In this document: positions 35,211 to 47,270 of the stretch, one piece after another
How the letters are laid out: every line of letters begins with the position of its first letter
Numbering within the stretch: position 1 is the stretch's first letter
Assembly (NCBI GenBank): GCA_033439265.1
Contig: JAVTVX010000020.1
Span: 18,432,001 to 18,496,000, forward strand
Length of the DNA: 64,000 nucleotides
Source of the DNA: Dillenia suffruticosa
Taxonomy: Eukaryota > Streptophyta > Magnoliopsida > Dilleniales > Dilleniaceae
Direction: 5' to 3'
Position numbers and translations under genes: made by a program
The notes under the pieces: generated by a model
What the model saw: only the letters and a program-made list of their open reading frames with translations
Databases searched by the model: none
Told to the model about the DNA's origin: nothing

Positions 35211-37273
35211 GCTTTTCACTACAAGTAACGGCTATGTTGGTTGTAGTCATAGGGTTTGGTATTTAGACTTTGAGTTAATTGTTAATATTGTTCAAATTTG
35301 AAAATATTACAGATTTTAAACAAATTCGACGGGCGAACGAAAGCTAGATCTGAGATTTTACGAAACCCTAGGTGAGAGAGAAATGCGATTTCTTCAATAT
35401 TTGAAATAAATTTTATCAAATTTAGGTTTCAATTCCTTTAAGATGACATTAGTGTATATTTCTAAATTGAGAAATTAAGATTTATACAAGTTTAGGGAAG
35501 ATGATAAACCCTAAGAATAATTGGAAATTTTATGACAATTGTGATAACCTGATTATGTTGACTTTCTTGGATATTTGAGTAGTCGATTTGGTTTGATTTT
35601 GGAAAATAGGGAGTGATCACCCTCCCTAGAAATGTGAGTGGGATCCTAATCTCTTGCATGAAATAGTGAAAGCTGATTTTTATCATGTTTTTTAATAAAA
35701 CAAGCTTTTGATATGCGTTGTCTCGACGTATGGAATTGAAATTCAAATTTGCTTTGTGATTATTGGAGTGTCATACTTATATTTCTACGATTATGCATCC
35801 ATGCTTAAACTGAAATGAAATTATGCTATGATTTGAGAAATGGAATGTTTTCTATTCTACCATTGCATTGATTTGTTGAATTTAAATGATTTCGATAAAA
35901 TATATTGGCACACAGATTTGAATTGTTTTGAGGATATGATGGGATGATTTGGTTATGTGGGTTGGATGCCTACTAATTTGAGATGATATGATGATATGGT
36001 ATTATTTGATAAATTCCGTAGTTACGAAGGGCGTTTGTAAATGTACTGGGTTACCCGGATACGCTTCTGCAGGAGGTATCCACAAACGTCATATGTCTAA
36101 TGGCTATAGGCACGACCGGTTGAACCCATGATGGGGGAAAACATATGTGATGCCACCGTCTAACACCGGGCGGGATCCTATACACGATGATGAGCTAGCC
36201 CCAGCGAACTCATGGCCAACGTCGGGATAGAGAGCTACTTTTGAAAACTTTTTGAATAATAAAACCCCCGATTCGCTTGTTCTTGGTCATGGTTACCTTT
36301 GTCAAGATCCTTTCGGCTTGCTCTATGATCTACTTAATTTTAAATGGATACATATATGTATGTTAACGTGTGAATGATTAAATGAGTTTATTTTAGCGAC
36401 ATATCATGATTTACTGCAAAATGTGAATTATTGGTTATAAATGATATTCTTTGATACTACAATGTTCACCTACACTATTAGTACTTGAGATTAATCCCCT
36501 CACTCACTGGGTATCTCACTTGATACTAACCCCTCTTCTTTCCTTCCTTAGACAGGATCATTGTGCTAAAGTGACGCTCGGCTCTTGAGGAATTTGTAGC
36601 TCATTAGCGGATTTGAGGGTTTTTCGACGATGAGATTTAAACTAAGTTGAGATATGAACTCCGTATTTTTATTTTCGACCCTGTGAGGTCTTGACCTTGA
36701 GATCCATAGTTAACCGTGTATTTATTTGGGATTGAATGTATAATTTATGTATATTAAATTGTGAAACTCTCATATTTCATTTGTATTGAGACAAATCGTA
36801 GTATTTGAATGTTAACTTGGGAAAATTGGTTGTAAATTTTATAAAACTTAGGTCCGCTTAGTGTAGCGGCTGCTCATACTCTAGTTGGGCATGACAGTAG
36901 AGGTTTTCGGTTAGGATTGTTGGTAATTTACATAACCTGGCGTTATTCTGGATGTCTGCTGTGGTTGGTGGGTTGTTGTGAGGTCGGGATGGCTATTTTA
37001 TTTTATTTAAGAATGTTTTTAAATTATACATGTTTATTTGTATATGGGAAACCTCCAATTTATGCGGAGATTCTATCCAATTTTCTGTAGAAATACAGCC
37101 GACATTTAGGACAACGGGCGGCTACTTACGACCCCGGTTCGGGGCGTGACAGAATTCCTAATAGTTCTGACTTCCCTTACATTGTTTATTCAACTGCTTG
37201 TTCAGAAGAAGATCTCAGCTGGAGAACTGAAGCTACAACTAAAGGCTTCTCTTCTGCAGACTATTACATATAC

Positions 37274-37698
37274 CGGCAAAAGGTTAAGGAGAAAACAACC
37301 TAGAGTTATTACTCAAAAGGTATATCCAAAGCCTCATGCTTAAGGCGAAATCTACAACATATCCTTGTATCAACTCACTCTCTAACCTAAGGGTTTGTGT
37401 TATGACACTATCAATTAATTCCTTTGCCTTGCGCCTCACGCCTCGCGAGTCTGTAATGAGAAAGAAAAAGGGGTAAGCTCATAAAAGCTTAGTATATTGA
37501 AAAACAAGACCATAACTGATGAAAAACAAGAATAATCTAAAAAACAACGATATAAATCCATTGGCTTAGGGTATATACAAGTACTTCATCACCATACAAA
37601 AAGGCCAATGCGTCTTTTAGAAGTCGTATATAAAGATGTATTTAGCCCTTTTAGTATATTGGATTGTGTTAGATATTATTACCTTCATTACCTAAATT
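37274..37698. other. Intergenic stretch between gypsy and copia elements
   Basis: No supported gene. This is the right flank of the gypsy insertion and the left flank of the copia insertion; AGTCT at 37699-37703 is the copia target duplication. Confidence 0.5.
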
Positions 37699-37703
37699 AG
37701 TCT

Positions 37704-38264
37704 TGAAGGTTTTCATATAAACCAACAAATAATTTTTTATGCGAAAATTTTTGGATCTAAATAGGGTAGGAATCACTTATCTCTTTCCGACGGTTGGATA
37801 TTCTTGGTCTAGAAGATGTCACGAAATTGGATCATTTTTTGTTTTTCACAATCCAAATGCCCTAGTGTAAAATGATCAACGAGTTTTCGAACCCTTTTCC
37901 TCAATTTCCCAAACTTGAGAAAAATTCTCTAAATCTCAATCTCTCTTCTTCACAAAAAATGGTAGCTTCATAATTCCCTTTTTGGTGTTATTCTCGTCAC
38001 CCAAAAAATGAGAAATGTGCATCCAAAAAAAATCAAGAGAGAGGGGGGGAGGTTTCCCTTCTTTTTTTGTGCTGTTGTTCACATCCATTCATTTCCTAAA
38101 GAATAGAAGAGACACCTTTTTTCTTCAAAGTGGGTTTCTTTGAGGAGGGTTGAGGGGGTTGAGGGGTGGTTACCAAAAACCACCCCACCCCTTTTCAAAT
38201 TTTAAACATATGTTGGAAATGGTTGGGCCTACTCACTTGGGTAGACCCGCCCTATATTCTAATA
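37704..38264 (-). repeat. 3' LTR of the copia element
   Basis: 561 bp. The polypurine tract on the minus strand, GTGCAAGTGGAAGA, lies next to it at 38265-38278. The left LTR ends CTAATA instead of CCAACA, a mutated CA end. Confidence 0.9.
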
Positions 38265-38278
38265 TCTTCCACTTGCAC
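38265..38278 (-). other. Polypurine tract of the copia element
   Basis: On the minus strand AAGTGGAAGA directly precedes the LTR, where plus-strand synthesis is primed. Confidence 0.65.
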
Positions 38279-39600
38279 ATAAGGGTTAGACTTGCACACA
38301 GCATGATCATTACTATCGAACATTACAAATTTCATATAGGCAAGTGGATCGTGTAACCTACGAGAATACCAATAGCTCTATATCTATACACCGGTTAAGG
38401 ATATATAACAACTTATCATCAATGTGGTGATGAGGACATCCTTTCTCACTATACCCCGACCTCTCTCACTCGAAACAGTCAACGTATCTCTCATCCCTCA
38501 AAACAATGTAAGAACATATTTGACTCAAATCTATTCATGTATTCACAATTATGTCTCTAAACACTTAGTCATAGACATAATTGACCGGTCAGTAAATACA
38601 GAGCAATGTGTCAGTCATAAACAGTTTTCCTTTCATACTACTTACTTTCAAATTTATCTTAGCTACTTTCCTAAACATACACCGTCAAACCAAATCAACC
38701 ATAATTTCTTGGTGACATCTAAAGTAACAACACTAAAATAAAATCTCAAGAGACAGACAAAAGTTTTAAGGGTATAAATTGAGATTAAATATGAACCTCT
38801 GAGTTTCACACAATGAGATGAAGAGGGATGCACCATCTCATTACCCATATGGTCATATAAGCACACATGGTATGAAACACGTGCTACGATGTGCTATCTT
38901 CCCATCTAGAAACGTATGTCTTGTTTTCTAAAATTAAGCATCATACAGATCTTAGTCTAAGTATACATAACACTTGATATGAGTTTTTCTTCTTACAAGA
39001 TCTCAAAAATCTCACAATATCAAGAAAAACTCACACATGGCTATTCAACAAGTCCAATGGATTGTGAGGAATCCATTTCGATTACCACATATATATACTC
39101 AACAGGAATCTCATCTTAGTACTTAACTAAGGTGGCATATATGTGTGTTAATCCACTACAAATTAACACAGCCTCATCTCTACATATCACATAGACATTA
39201 GAGGCGATTGCTCATATGAGAGAGCCAATCTCAAAACTTTTCCGACATATTTTTAACGTAGACACCATAATTTTGGACACAAAAACAAAATTCAAATGTC
39301 ATCGAATATGATCATTATATCATATATATTCTGTATATGATTACAATCATAATTACAGTACTGTCATAATAATATACGCAAGTCAAGAAACCCAACATGT
39401 TACATAAACATGTCTTCAAGTGCTAGCTTTGTAAACGGATCAGTCACCATCAAATGCATAGACATGTACTTTAGTGTCATTTCCCTCTTTTCAATCATGT
39501 CTCTAACAAGATTGATTTTTGTATCTATATGTTTGGTTTTACCATCATATTTGGAGTCTCTAGCGTAAGCAATAGTTAACTTATTATTACTAAGTCATAA
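38279..39600 (-). other. Copia region between RNase H and 3' LTR, no gene seen
   Basis: No supported coding sequence on either strand. It carries short repeats and AT-rich sequence and belongs to the 3' end of the copia element. Confidence 0.5.
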
Positions 39601-40970
39601 CTCCCACTGAATTGCTTACTACTTTAAATATTACAAAAAACTATTCAACCAAACTTCTACCTGAACTGCAAAAGTACAAACCCAAAAGTCTACTTTTATT
39701 GTAGAAAGAGATACATAGGTTTGTTTCTTGCAACTCCATGAGATAGCGCTATCATTGAGTAAGCAAACATAACTAGAGGTAAATGTTCTTTCATCTAAAT
39801 CACCTCTCCAATTACCATTGTATATCATTTCAATACTAGATCGTTTCCTTAATTACAAAGGAAATAATCTGCAATTCCATTCAGGTATTTCAATATCCTA
39901 TTCACATCAATCCAATCATTATTTTCTGGATTAGACAGATACCTGCTAACCAAATTCATAGCATGACAAATATCGCGATGAGTACACATCATAGCGTACT
40001 TTAAGCTCCCAACTGTGCTAATATGTTATATTCTGGACATTTCATTTATTTATCAGAAGTTTTAGGGTATCGCATCGCTTGAACTATCGCCTTTAGCTAC
40101 AAGATTATTAATGGGTTTGGAGTTTTCAATTTTGTATCGTTCTAGAGTTTTTATAATATGAGACTCCTGAGATGATCCAAATAATCTCTCAGAAAGATCT
40201 TTATGGGTTTTAATTCCTAATCTGTCTTAACTCATATCTTTCATCTCAAAATTGGAACACAACCATTTCAAGATTTGAAGAACATACTCTTTATTATTTG
40301 TGACTAATAATATGTCCTCGACATATAGAGATATACTTATAAAATTGTCATTGGACATCTCAACATGAGTACAATGGTTTTCGCCCATTATGACAAAATC
40401 ATAAGATATCACACCTTTGTAAAATCTTAAATATCATTGTCTAGAAGCCTGCTTAAAGTCATAAATTGATCTATGCAATTTATATACTCTGTTTTCCTAG
40501 CCTTCAATGACAAAACCCTCTGGTTATGTCATATAGACTCTTCCTCAAGTTCTCAACTAAGAAAGACAGTATTCATGTCCATCTGACATAATTCTAAATC
40601 CAAATTAGCCGCTATTTCCAACAATATGCGAAATGAGATAAATCTCATTACTAAGAATAATCAACACTCTTTTAAAGAGTGTAATCTTTTACTAACAGTT
40701 GAGTCTTTTACCTTTAAATAGTTTCATCTATTCTACACTCGGTTTTGAGAACCCACTTGTTCTCAATAATCTTGTGCTCCAGTAAAAGTTCAACGAATCC
40801 CGATGTATGGCTAGAACTCAATAATTCCAATTCTTCTTCTTCCATTGCTTTTATCCCCTCATCATTGGCAGGATCAGATGGAGCCTAATCTATGTTTTAG
40901 GCTTTTGCTTATCTTCTGGAGTAACAATAAATATGTGTCCTCTATTCTCAAAATAATGTCTGAACACACT
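39600..40970 (-). pseudogene. Copia reverse transcriptase and RNase H (degenerate)
   Basis: 40227-40412 encodes SISLYVEDILLVTNNKEYV, the copia YVDDIL motif with Asp to Glu in the first catalytic position, followed by FEMKDM. 39631-39828 encodes RNase H: GNWRGDLDERTFTSSYV and ISWSCKKQTYVSLSTIKVDF, matching the GDLDxRKSTSGY and SWxSKKQxxVALSTxEAEY motifs with the key Glu changed. The pieces are out of frame with each other. Confidence 0.85.
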
Positions 40971-41439
40971 TTTCCTAACATTTTTATGAATTTTGTGACT
41001 CAGTTGGATCACTAGAATTTGGATCCCTCCCACTAGGATCAAAATCATTCTAATGATCCACTATAGACAGAGCCATCATTTGAATCAACTAATTTAAATA
41101 AAAGCTCATGTCTTTCATGTCACTTGTGCTAGGAAATTCATTCTCCAAAAAATGTGACATTCGTGATTCAATCTCTACCACAGTACCATATTTTTTTGTT
41201 CACCAATGAACATTTAACTTTTAGACTGGTGTGAATATCTTAAAAAGATACTCTTACTTTTATGGAGACCTAATTTTCCAAACATATTGGAATAAACGGC
41301 CGATCCCCAAAATCTGAGATTACTCAGAATCGGCTTTTTATCAGTTCAAAGTTCATATAATGTCAATAGTACTGATTTTGAAAGGCAGTTTGTTCCAAAT
41401 ATAACCAGCAGTTAACAAGATATCTCCCCAAAAGGAAAT

Positions 41440-41800
41440 CGACAAGTCAACCTGCATTATCATGAATTTTGTCATATCCAACAATATCTTATTTTTTCTC
41501 ACTACAACGCGACTTTATTGAGATGTTTAAGAAACAGTCAAATGTCGGATTATATTGCTTTCGTTATACAGATCCTTAACTCAATCTGATAGATATTTAT
41601 ACCATCTGTCCATTTGATTCTCTAATCTGCTCATATAATGTCTAAAGCATTGAAGTGTTTCAGACTTGCGAGAAATCAAATAAACACAACTAAATGACAC
41701 GAAGTCATCTATGAACGTAATGAAACACAAAATTTCATGTCTTCTTGCTTTCATACTCATCGAACCACAAATGTTCGAATGGACAAATAACAATGAAATT
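41440..41800 (-). pseudogene. Copia integrase core (degenerate)
   Basis: LFVHSNICGSMSMKARR, FITFIDDFVSFSCVYLISRK and SETLQCFRHY match the HTDICGPM, FIDDYSRY and KSEVF signatures of copia integrase. The first catalytic Asp of the HSD motif is changed to Asn. Stops surround the 70-codon frame. Confidence 0.8.
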
Positions 41801-42199
41801 CAACCCAAATGGCTTTTCCAAATGGTTTTTTCATTATTTTACAAGCATGACAAAGTCTAACTTAGTAGTTAAACATTCATCCATTATATTACAAAATTAT
41901 AAACTAGTTACAAATTATCCAGAACCAACACATGTCATTCAGTTGTAAATTCACCTTATCTTTCTGAAAGTTCAAAAATATAGCCAAGTTCCAAAAGAAC
42001 AAGAACATATAAGATTTCGTCATATTTTGGGCATGCAGAGAACATCACGCAAAATAAGAGCTCTGCAACTTTGTAACTTCAATTTACAAGTGCCTGTTTC
42101 TCTAACCTCCATTTTTGCATTGTTCTCCATGCCAATCTATCTCCAACTAGAAGACATTCGACAAAAATCTTCAAGAGTCTCTCAGTGTGTTCTTATCTC

Positions 42200-43060
42200 C
42201 AGAGCTGTTCTTTTGTGATCTTTTTCCATTCTCCATTCCTTTCTTGTTTTCGTTCTAGTCCATTTCATACTTAGAGTCCGAAACTCTCTTGAAACTAGAC
42301 TCTATAATAAAAGTATCAATTATGGATCTTATATCATCAAGCCGCTCATCCTCAAGCTCAATGTGGCGAGAAACATCCGAGAAAGTCTTCACACTATTAT
42401 TGTGAGTCAAATTGACTTTCAGGTACTCCCACTTGGTAGGAATGGATCAGATCAAGATTTGAACTTTCTATTTATTGAAGAAAACATGACCAACTGACTA
42501 CCACTCTCTAATTAGATATGACTTTTAAATACTGTTTGATACTGTGACAATATTACTTTCATAGGAATCAAATATTATAGTCATTTGTCTAAAATGAGTT
42601 ACTAGTATCTACATGTTTTACCTTGAGGTATACCCAAATATCATGAGCAGTCACATATTTCTCACGCTCGGGTATCATGTCATCAATCACAGAGTTAACC
42701 AGGGTTGCACAAACAATGAAATCTATCATTTTTCATACCTGGTAAACCTCTTGTTCTCTCCTCTACGGAGTAACATTGGCCACACTAAAGTCCTAAATGA
42801 CATGTTTGATACCTTCCAAGATATCTTGTTCTTTCAGCACATTTCAAATTTTATGGCGTCATATCTCATGATTGTCGCCATTCAATTTGTCATCTCTATT
42901 CAAAATCCCTAATAATGGATTTTGATGCTATGGTTTGAGTTTCTAAGAGGGTGTACACTTAATCTAATACTCATATCATACATATAATTTTGTGTTTCAA
43001 AATTAACATTCATAACAGGTCAACATTAGGTATAAAATCAAAAGTTCACTAGGTTACTAA
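42200..43060 (-). pseudogene. Copia gag region (strongly degenerate)
   Basis: Position between the leader and integrase, plus fragments like THNNSVKTFSDVSRHIELEDERL (UBN2/gag-like) on the minus strand, suggest the copia Gag. No zinc knuckle could be read. The identification rests mainly on location. Confidence 0.45.
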
Positions 43061-44934
43061 TTACTATCTATGATCCTAATGCATTACCATCATAAATTTA
43101 ATTTGAAACTACAAAATTCAATAGGTTTAGATAAGAATTACTTAAATTCTACCAACCAAAAAAGAAACTTCCCACTTAAATACACAAACTATTTAAATAA
43201 TATTACAATTTTGGATAAAAATTACTCAAATTCTATCGATCCAAAATTTTTAGTCAAGGGATCCTAGTTTTCTTTTGCCTACATGATCACACACTTTAAT
43301 AAATAAAGCCAACAATTGCTAAAAAGAAACTTTACATTAAAAAATTAAAAGTTCATTTTTTACATGATCATGCTCCTAACCAACAGTAATAACATGCAAA
43401 AGAAAACATATAAATAAACTATCTTGTTCAAGACAAATTCATTCGGGATACCATATTTATAATTCTCTTAGATAGTCTATCCCTGGGTGCAAATTTCTTG
43501 ATGGCTCTTAAAGAGCTATTTATATTTTGGAATAGCCTTTTCTTTATTTGGCTCTGTATATTTTTGACTTTTTACTTTTCTATTAATAACGGCCTCACAT
43601 CATCCAGAATCATGTGCTCATTCTCGGTAATCAACTCATCAACTATGCTAGCCCAATAAGGAGACAGAGAGTATCTCAGTATGTACACGTATCCCCCTAA
43701 AAGGTATGACCTAATTGAATAAGTTCCAAATGTTTCATTTCCATGATCTCTAAATGATCTGGCAAAAGATGAGATGGGTCCATTCTGTAAGTCAACATTT
43801 GACCCAATTTCATCCAACGATCTGGACTTCTTAAATCTCTTTCCTTCCCCCAAAGGCCAGGAAAACTTTCAAATAGGCGTCCGATTATCACTATTTTTCC
43901 TAAAATTGAGAACAATATTAGGTTAGGCATGCAACCAACCATAATATTATAATAAATCTCAAAAAATTTAATTTCAAAAATATTTGCACAAATTTTAAAT
44001 AATTTTATATTAGAAAAACTAATTTTCAAATATAAATTAATTGAGCCAAAAATTCAAACAAATAGTGAGAGAAAAAACAAATCTTCACCCAGGTAGCCAA
44101 AATTAAGAAAATAATTTTCTAGCCACATATAAAAATTTTCAGAGTTTTTTGTGCACCGAAAATAATTTTTCTGTAATTTTATACAATTTCTAAGTCAAAA
44201 ATTAATAAAAATTATTTTTCAGTCCAAAAAATAAATTAAAATTCCCAGAAAATTCAGAGGGAGTAAAAAACTTATTCCGATGAAAATTCTAGCCGAAACG
44301 GAGCCTTCAAGCTCACCCACACGCCGCTAGAGTGGGCTATCAAAATGGACACGTGCCCACTCTCCTTGGGTGGCGCGTAACCTACACGCTCCTCCTTCCT
44401 GGCATCGGATGGCTCCGAAATTTTGGCTATCCCCCATTTCAATGTCTCTAAGTTCAATGGTACTTTCGGATTTTCAATCGGAGGTCACTAGCCTAGGGGG
44501 TGGATCTCACTTGCCGCTGCTAAGAGTGGGATTAGCCTAATACTGTTCATCTTCTTCTCCAAATTTCTGGTTTTCGATCCAAATTTCGAACGGCCATATA
44601 TTTTTCAATTCTTAACCATTTTTTACGTTCTTTATATGGTTGAAAAGCATTTTTCAAGAGAAATCTAACCATATAAATTGTATGTCATGAAACATAATAT
44701 TTTAAATAATACGGGTACTTTAAATTTCGGTTAGGGTTTGTAATATTTCTTGATATACTCAACAGATGTATGCCAAATTTTGCATATTTCATCCACATGC
44801 AACAATCATCTTATTGTGCAAAATTGAGAGCATTCCATTAAGCAAATTTCAAGTTGTCATTAATGGACCTTGAAAATTTTTCTAGGTATTTTCATTTTTA
44901 ATATCCAACTAAAGAGACAGAAAACACCCTAAAT
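43060..44934 (-). other. Long untranslated leader of the copia element
   Basis: Between the primer site and the gag-like region. Short frames at 43572-43853, 43697-44029 and 44272-44457 have no recognisable domain, and I do not call them genes. The last one is less AT-rich and could be coding in relatives. Confidence 0.45.
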
Positions 44935-44948
44935 GGATCTGATACCAA
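44935..44948 (-). other. Primer binding site, tRNA-iMet type
   Basis: On the minus strand TTGGTATCAGATCC starts at the inner edge of the LTR. TGGTATCAGA is the usual initiator tRNA-Met site of copia elements. Confidence 0.85.
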
Positions 44949-45511
44949 TGAAAGTTTTCATATAAACCAACAAACAATTTTTTATGCGGAAATTTTTGGA
45001 TCTAAATAGGGTAGGAATCACTTACCTCTTTCCGACAGTTGGATCTTCTCAGTTTAGAAGATGTCACAAAATTGGATCATTTTTTGTTTTTCATAATCCA
45101 AATACCCTAGTGTAAAATGATCAACGAGTTTTCGAACCCTTTTTCTCTATTTCCCAAACTTGAGAAAAATTCTCTGAATCTCAATCTCTCTTTTTCATCA
45201 AAAATGGTGGCTTCATAATTCCCTTTTTGGTGTTATTCTCGTCACCCAAAAAATGAGAAATGTGCATCCAAAAAAAATCAAGAGAGAGGGGGGGAGGTTT
45301 CCTTTCATTTTTTTGTGTTGTTGTTCACGTCTATTTCTTTCCTACAGAATGGAAGAGACACATTTTTTCTTCAAAGTGAGTTTCTTTGAGGGGAGTTGAG
45401 GGGGTTGAGGGGTGGTTACCAAAAACAAACCCCACCCCTTTTCAAATTTTAAACACATGTTGAAAAGGATTAGGTCTACTCACATGGATAGACCTGCCCC
45501 ATATTCCAACA
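44949..45511 (-). repeat. 5' LTR of the copia element
   Basis: 563 bp with TG...CA ends. Shares long blocks with the left copy, for example AAAATCAAGAGAGAGGGGGG at 38029-38048 and 45277-45296, with many point differences elsewhere. Confidence 0.9.
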
Positions 45512-45989
45512 AGTCTAAACCTCCTCCTTGATATATTCAACGAATTCAAGAATAAAGTCAAGAAAACAAATTTGCAAAATTATTAAGAGTCTGTGATACG
45601 ATGAGGAGGCAAATATTTAAGTATGAACTTCATTGAGTTCTTTTGAAAACATGACATGGTCTGTCAAATCAGTTTAGTATCCAAAATAAGAAATCGCATT
45701 CGATTGGATACGATGCAATCTATGAGAATTTCACTGATTTACCTTTCTGATATGCAATGGAAATTGTCATCTACATCTTAAATAGGGTACCATCTATGTC
45801 AGTGTCTACCATGTGAGTTATAGCATGACACAACTCTTACTCTTAAGCACTTAAACAAAAATTGAGAAAAGGAAGTTTGTATGATATATAAACGATAGTT
45901 TTGGATATTATTTGTATTGTGGAACAAACAAATAATGTTAACAAAGATGATAAATTTCTTGAAGATGAGTTTATTCAATGAGGTATAGG

Positions 45990-47270
45990 CAAAAATAATG
46001 ACTTAGATAAATGGTCTAAAGGGCAAAATGATTATATGGAATTCCCATCAAATGAGGTCATTTCACCTCAAAAGTTAAGTAGAATGCCTCGTCAACCTGG
46101 CAAGTATTTAGATTTACTCTATGAAAACATAGGAGAGTTGTTGATTCAACAAAACAGCGATCATAAAAATGTTCCAAAGGTAGACGAAGACGTAATATCA
46201 AATGTAGATTTCTCAAAATAGCTTGAAGCCATGAATTCTAAAATGGTTTCCATGTATTTCAATCATATTTGGGATCTTGTTAATCCACTCAAAAATATCT
46301 TACCTATCAGTAAAAAATGGATTTGCAAGAGAAAGATAAGATCGAATGGAAATATGGAAACACGTAAAGCTAGGTTATAGTGAAAGGCTATCACCTACAA
46401 CAAGAAATTGACTATGAAGTTTCTCACCTATAACCATGCTAAAATTCATAAAGATTCTATTGGCAATGGTAAAATAATATGACTATGAGATCCGAAAAAT
46501 GGATGTTAGGACCATCTTGCTTACGGTACATTGAGGAAGATATTTACATAGAAAAACCTTAGGTTTTCAAACCTAAAAATGTTCCGAGGTGTGCAAGTTT
46601 AAGAGATCTATATATGGTTTCAAACAAAAGTTAAGTAGCTAGAATCTTCATTTTGATCAAGCTATAAAGAGTTACATGTTTATCAAGAATGAAGATAGAC
46701 CATGCATATTTTTTTTGATACGTTGATCATCCGATATCTAGAGTTTCGTCCCGACTAATTCGAATCAAGGAGTCTATCAGTTCTCAATTGAGGGGGTCCT
46801 CTATTTTTTCCGTACCCTGTAGGAGTCGAACTCCCGACTTAGTTAAAGAACGAAGGTGTCCTTCCCACCTATGCCAATATATATTGGTATAGATCATGCA
46901 TATGCAAGAAAACCAATGGGAGCTCATTACCTTTCAAGTCTTGTACATGGATGACATTATTATAGAAGAGTCTAATTGTGAGGGGACAGTCATGAAAGTT
47001 TTATAGAGATAGAATGAAAAGGTTAAAAAGCATTTCCCAAAGTTTGTACTTAGAAATGATGTTGAAGAGTTTTGACATATTCAATTGAAAGAGAGGACTA
47101 ATGCGAGTTAGGCATGGTATTCATCTTTCCAAAGAAATGTGTCCTAAAACATCCAGACAAAAGATGAAATAGCCAAAATTCCCTCTAGTTTAATAATTAG
47201 GGATTTGATATACATCATGTTGCATATACAGCCTGACATGGCTTACGCTATTAGTATTTTTTTGTCTATA
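45990..47270 (+). pseudogene. Older Ty1/copia fragment, reverse transcriptase region
   Basis: Reads + strand, opposite to the nearby intact copia. SRMPRQPGKYLDLL at 46085 is the linker before RT. EAMNSKMVSMYFNHIWDLV and PISKKWICKRKIRSNGNMET follow, the typical start of copia RT. Later, in changed frames, come YGL-type fragments and, at 47105-47240, ARHGIHLSKEMCPK and MLHIQPDMAYAIS, the end of RT before RNase H. Dozens of stops and shifts show great age. A SINE-like insertion splits it at 46710. No LTRs were recognised. Confidence 0.8.
46710..46889 (-). mobile_element. tRNA-derived SINE, about 180 bp, with target duplication
   Basis: On the minus strand TTGGCATAGGTGGGAAGG resembles an A-box and GGGAGTTCGACTCC a B-box, about 40 bases apart, as in tRNA-derived SINEs. 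The 3' end runs into a short A tract (ATCAAAAAAA at 46710-46719). Fourteen bases, TAGACCATGCATAT at 46696-46709 and TAGATCATGCATAT at 46890-46903, flank it with one mismatch, as expected for a target-primed insertion. The host is the old copia fragment. The family is not identified. Confidence 0.75.

Larger units (their letters stand above)
34329..37151. mobile_element. Copy C of the TG...CA family, inverted relative to A and B, TSD GAATT
   Basis: It begins TGTAACACCGACACTGCGG and ends GGTTCGGGGCGTGACA, flanked by GAATT (34324-34328 and 37152-37156). The complement of its right end starts TGTCACGCCCCGAACCGGGG, matching the start of copy A. The insertion splits the gypsy right LTR, whose uninterrupted counterpart at 20046-20525 shows the empty site. 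It is 2,823 bp with no coding sequence for transposition. Solo LTR of a large gypsy element is the likeliest identity. Confidence 0.85.
20046..37268 (-). mobile_element. Ty3/gypsy retrotransposon, minus strand, with nested insertions, TSD TATAC
   Basis: The left LTR (20046-20525, TGTCATAGTCC...CTATTACA) matches the right LTR, which starts at 33960 (TGTCACAGTCC) and ends at 37268 (CTATTACA). TATAC flanks the element at 20041-20045 and 37269-37273. The minus strand carries gag, protease, RT-RNase H and integrase in that order. Copy B (24414-33458) interrupts gag and copy C (34329-37151) interrupts the right LTR. Without the insertions and their duplications it is about 5.3 kb. All coding regions have stops, so it is dead. 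Confidence 0.9.
33960..37268 (-). repeat. 5' LTR of the gypsy element, split by copy C
   Basis: 33960-34328 and 37152-37268 together correspond to the 480-bp left LTR. GAATT is duplicated at the split (34324-34328 and 37152-37156). The two LTRs differ at many positions, which indicates an old insertion. Confidence 0.9.
37704..45511 (-). mobile_element. Ty1/copia retrotransposon, minus strand, TSD AGTCT
   Basis: LTRs 37704-38264 and 44949-45511 (561 and 563 bp) both begin TGAARGTTTTCATATAAACC and end with TATTCYAAYA. AGTCT flanks the element at 37699-37703 and 45512-45516. A tRNA-iMet primer site and a polypurine tract abut the LTRs. The minus strand carries integrase, reverse transcriptase and RNase H in copia order, all with many stops. 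The 7.8-kb length is a little long for copia, in part because of the long leader at 43000-44948. Confidence 0.9.

Noticed and set aside
34612..35266. ORFs of 60-141 codons on both strands in copy C
   Set aside because: Same reason: CT microsatellite and GC-rich block. Not coding.
20046..45511. Possible endogenous pararetrovirus or other viral insert
   Set aside because: All reverse-transcriptase regions have LTRs, primer sites and an integrase typical of gypsy or copia elements; no movement or coat protein was seen.
46800..46890. A genuine tRNA gene
   Set aside because: A- and B-box-like words are present, but no acceptor stem or cloverleaf could be formed; flanking duplication and A tail indicate a SINE.
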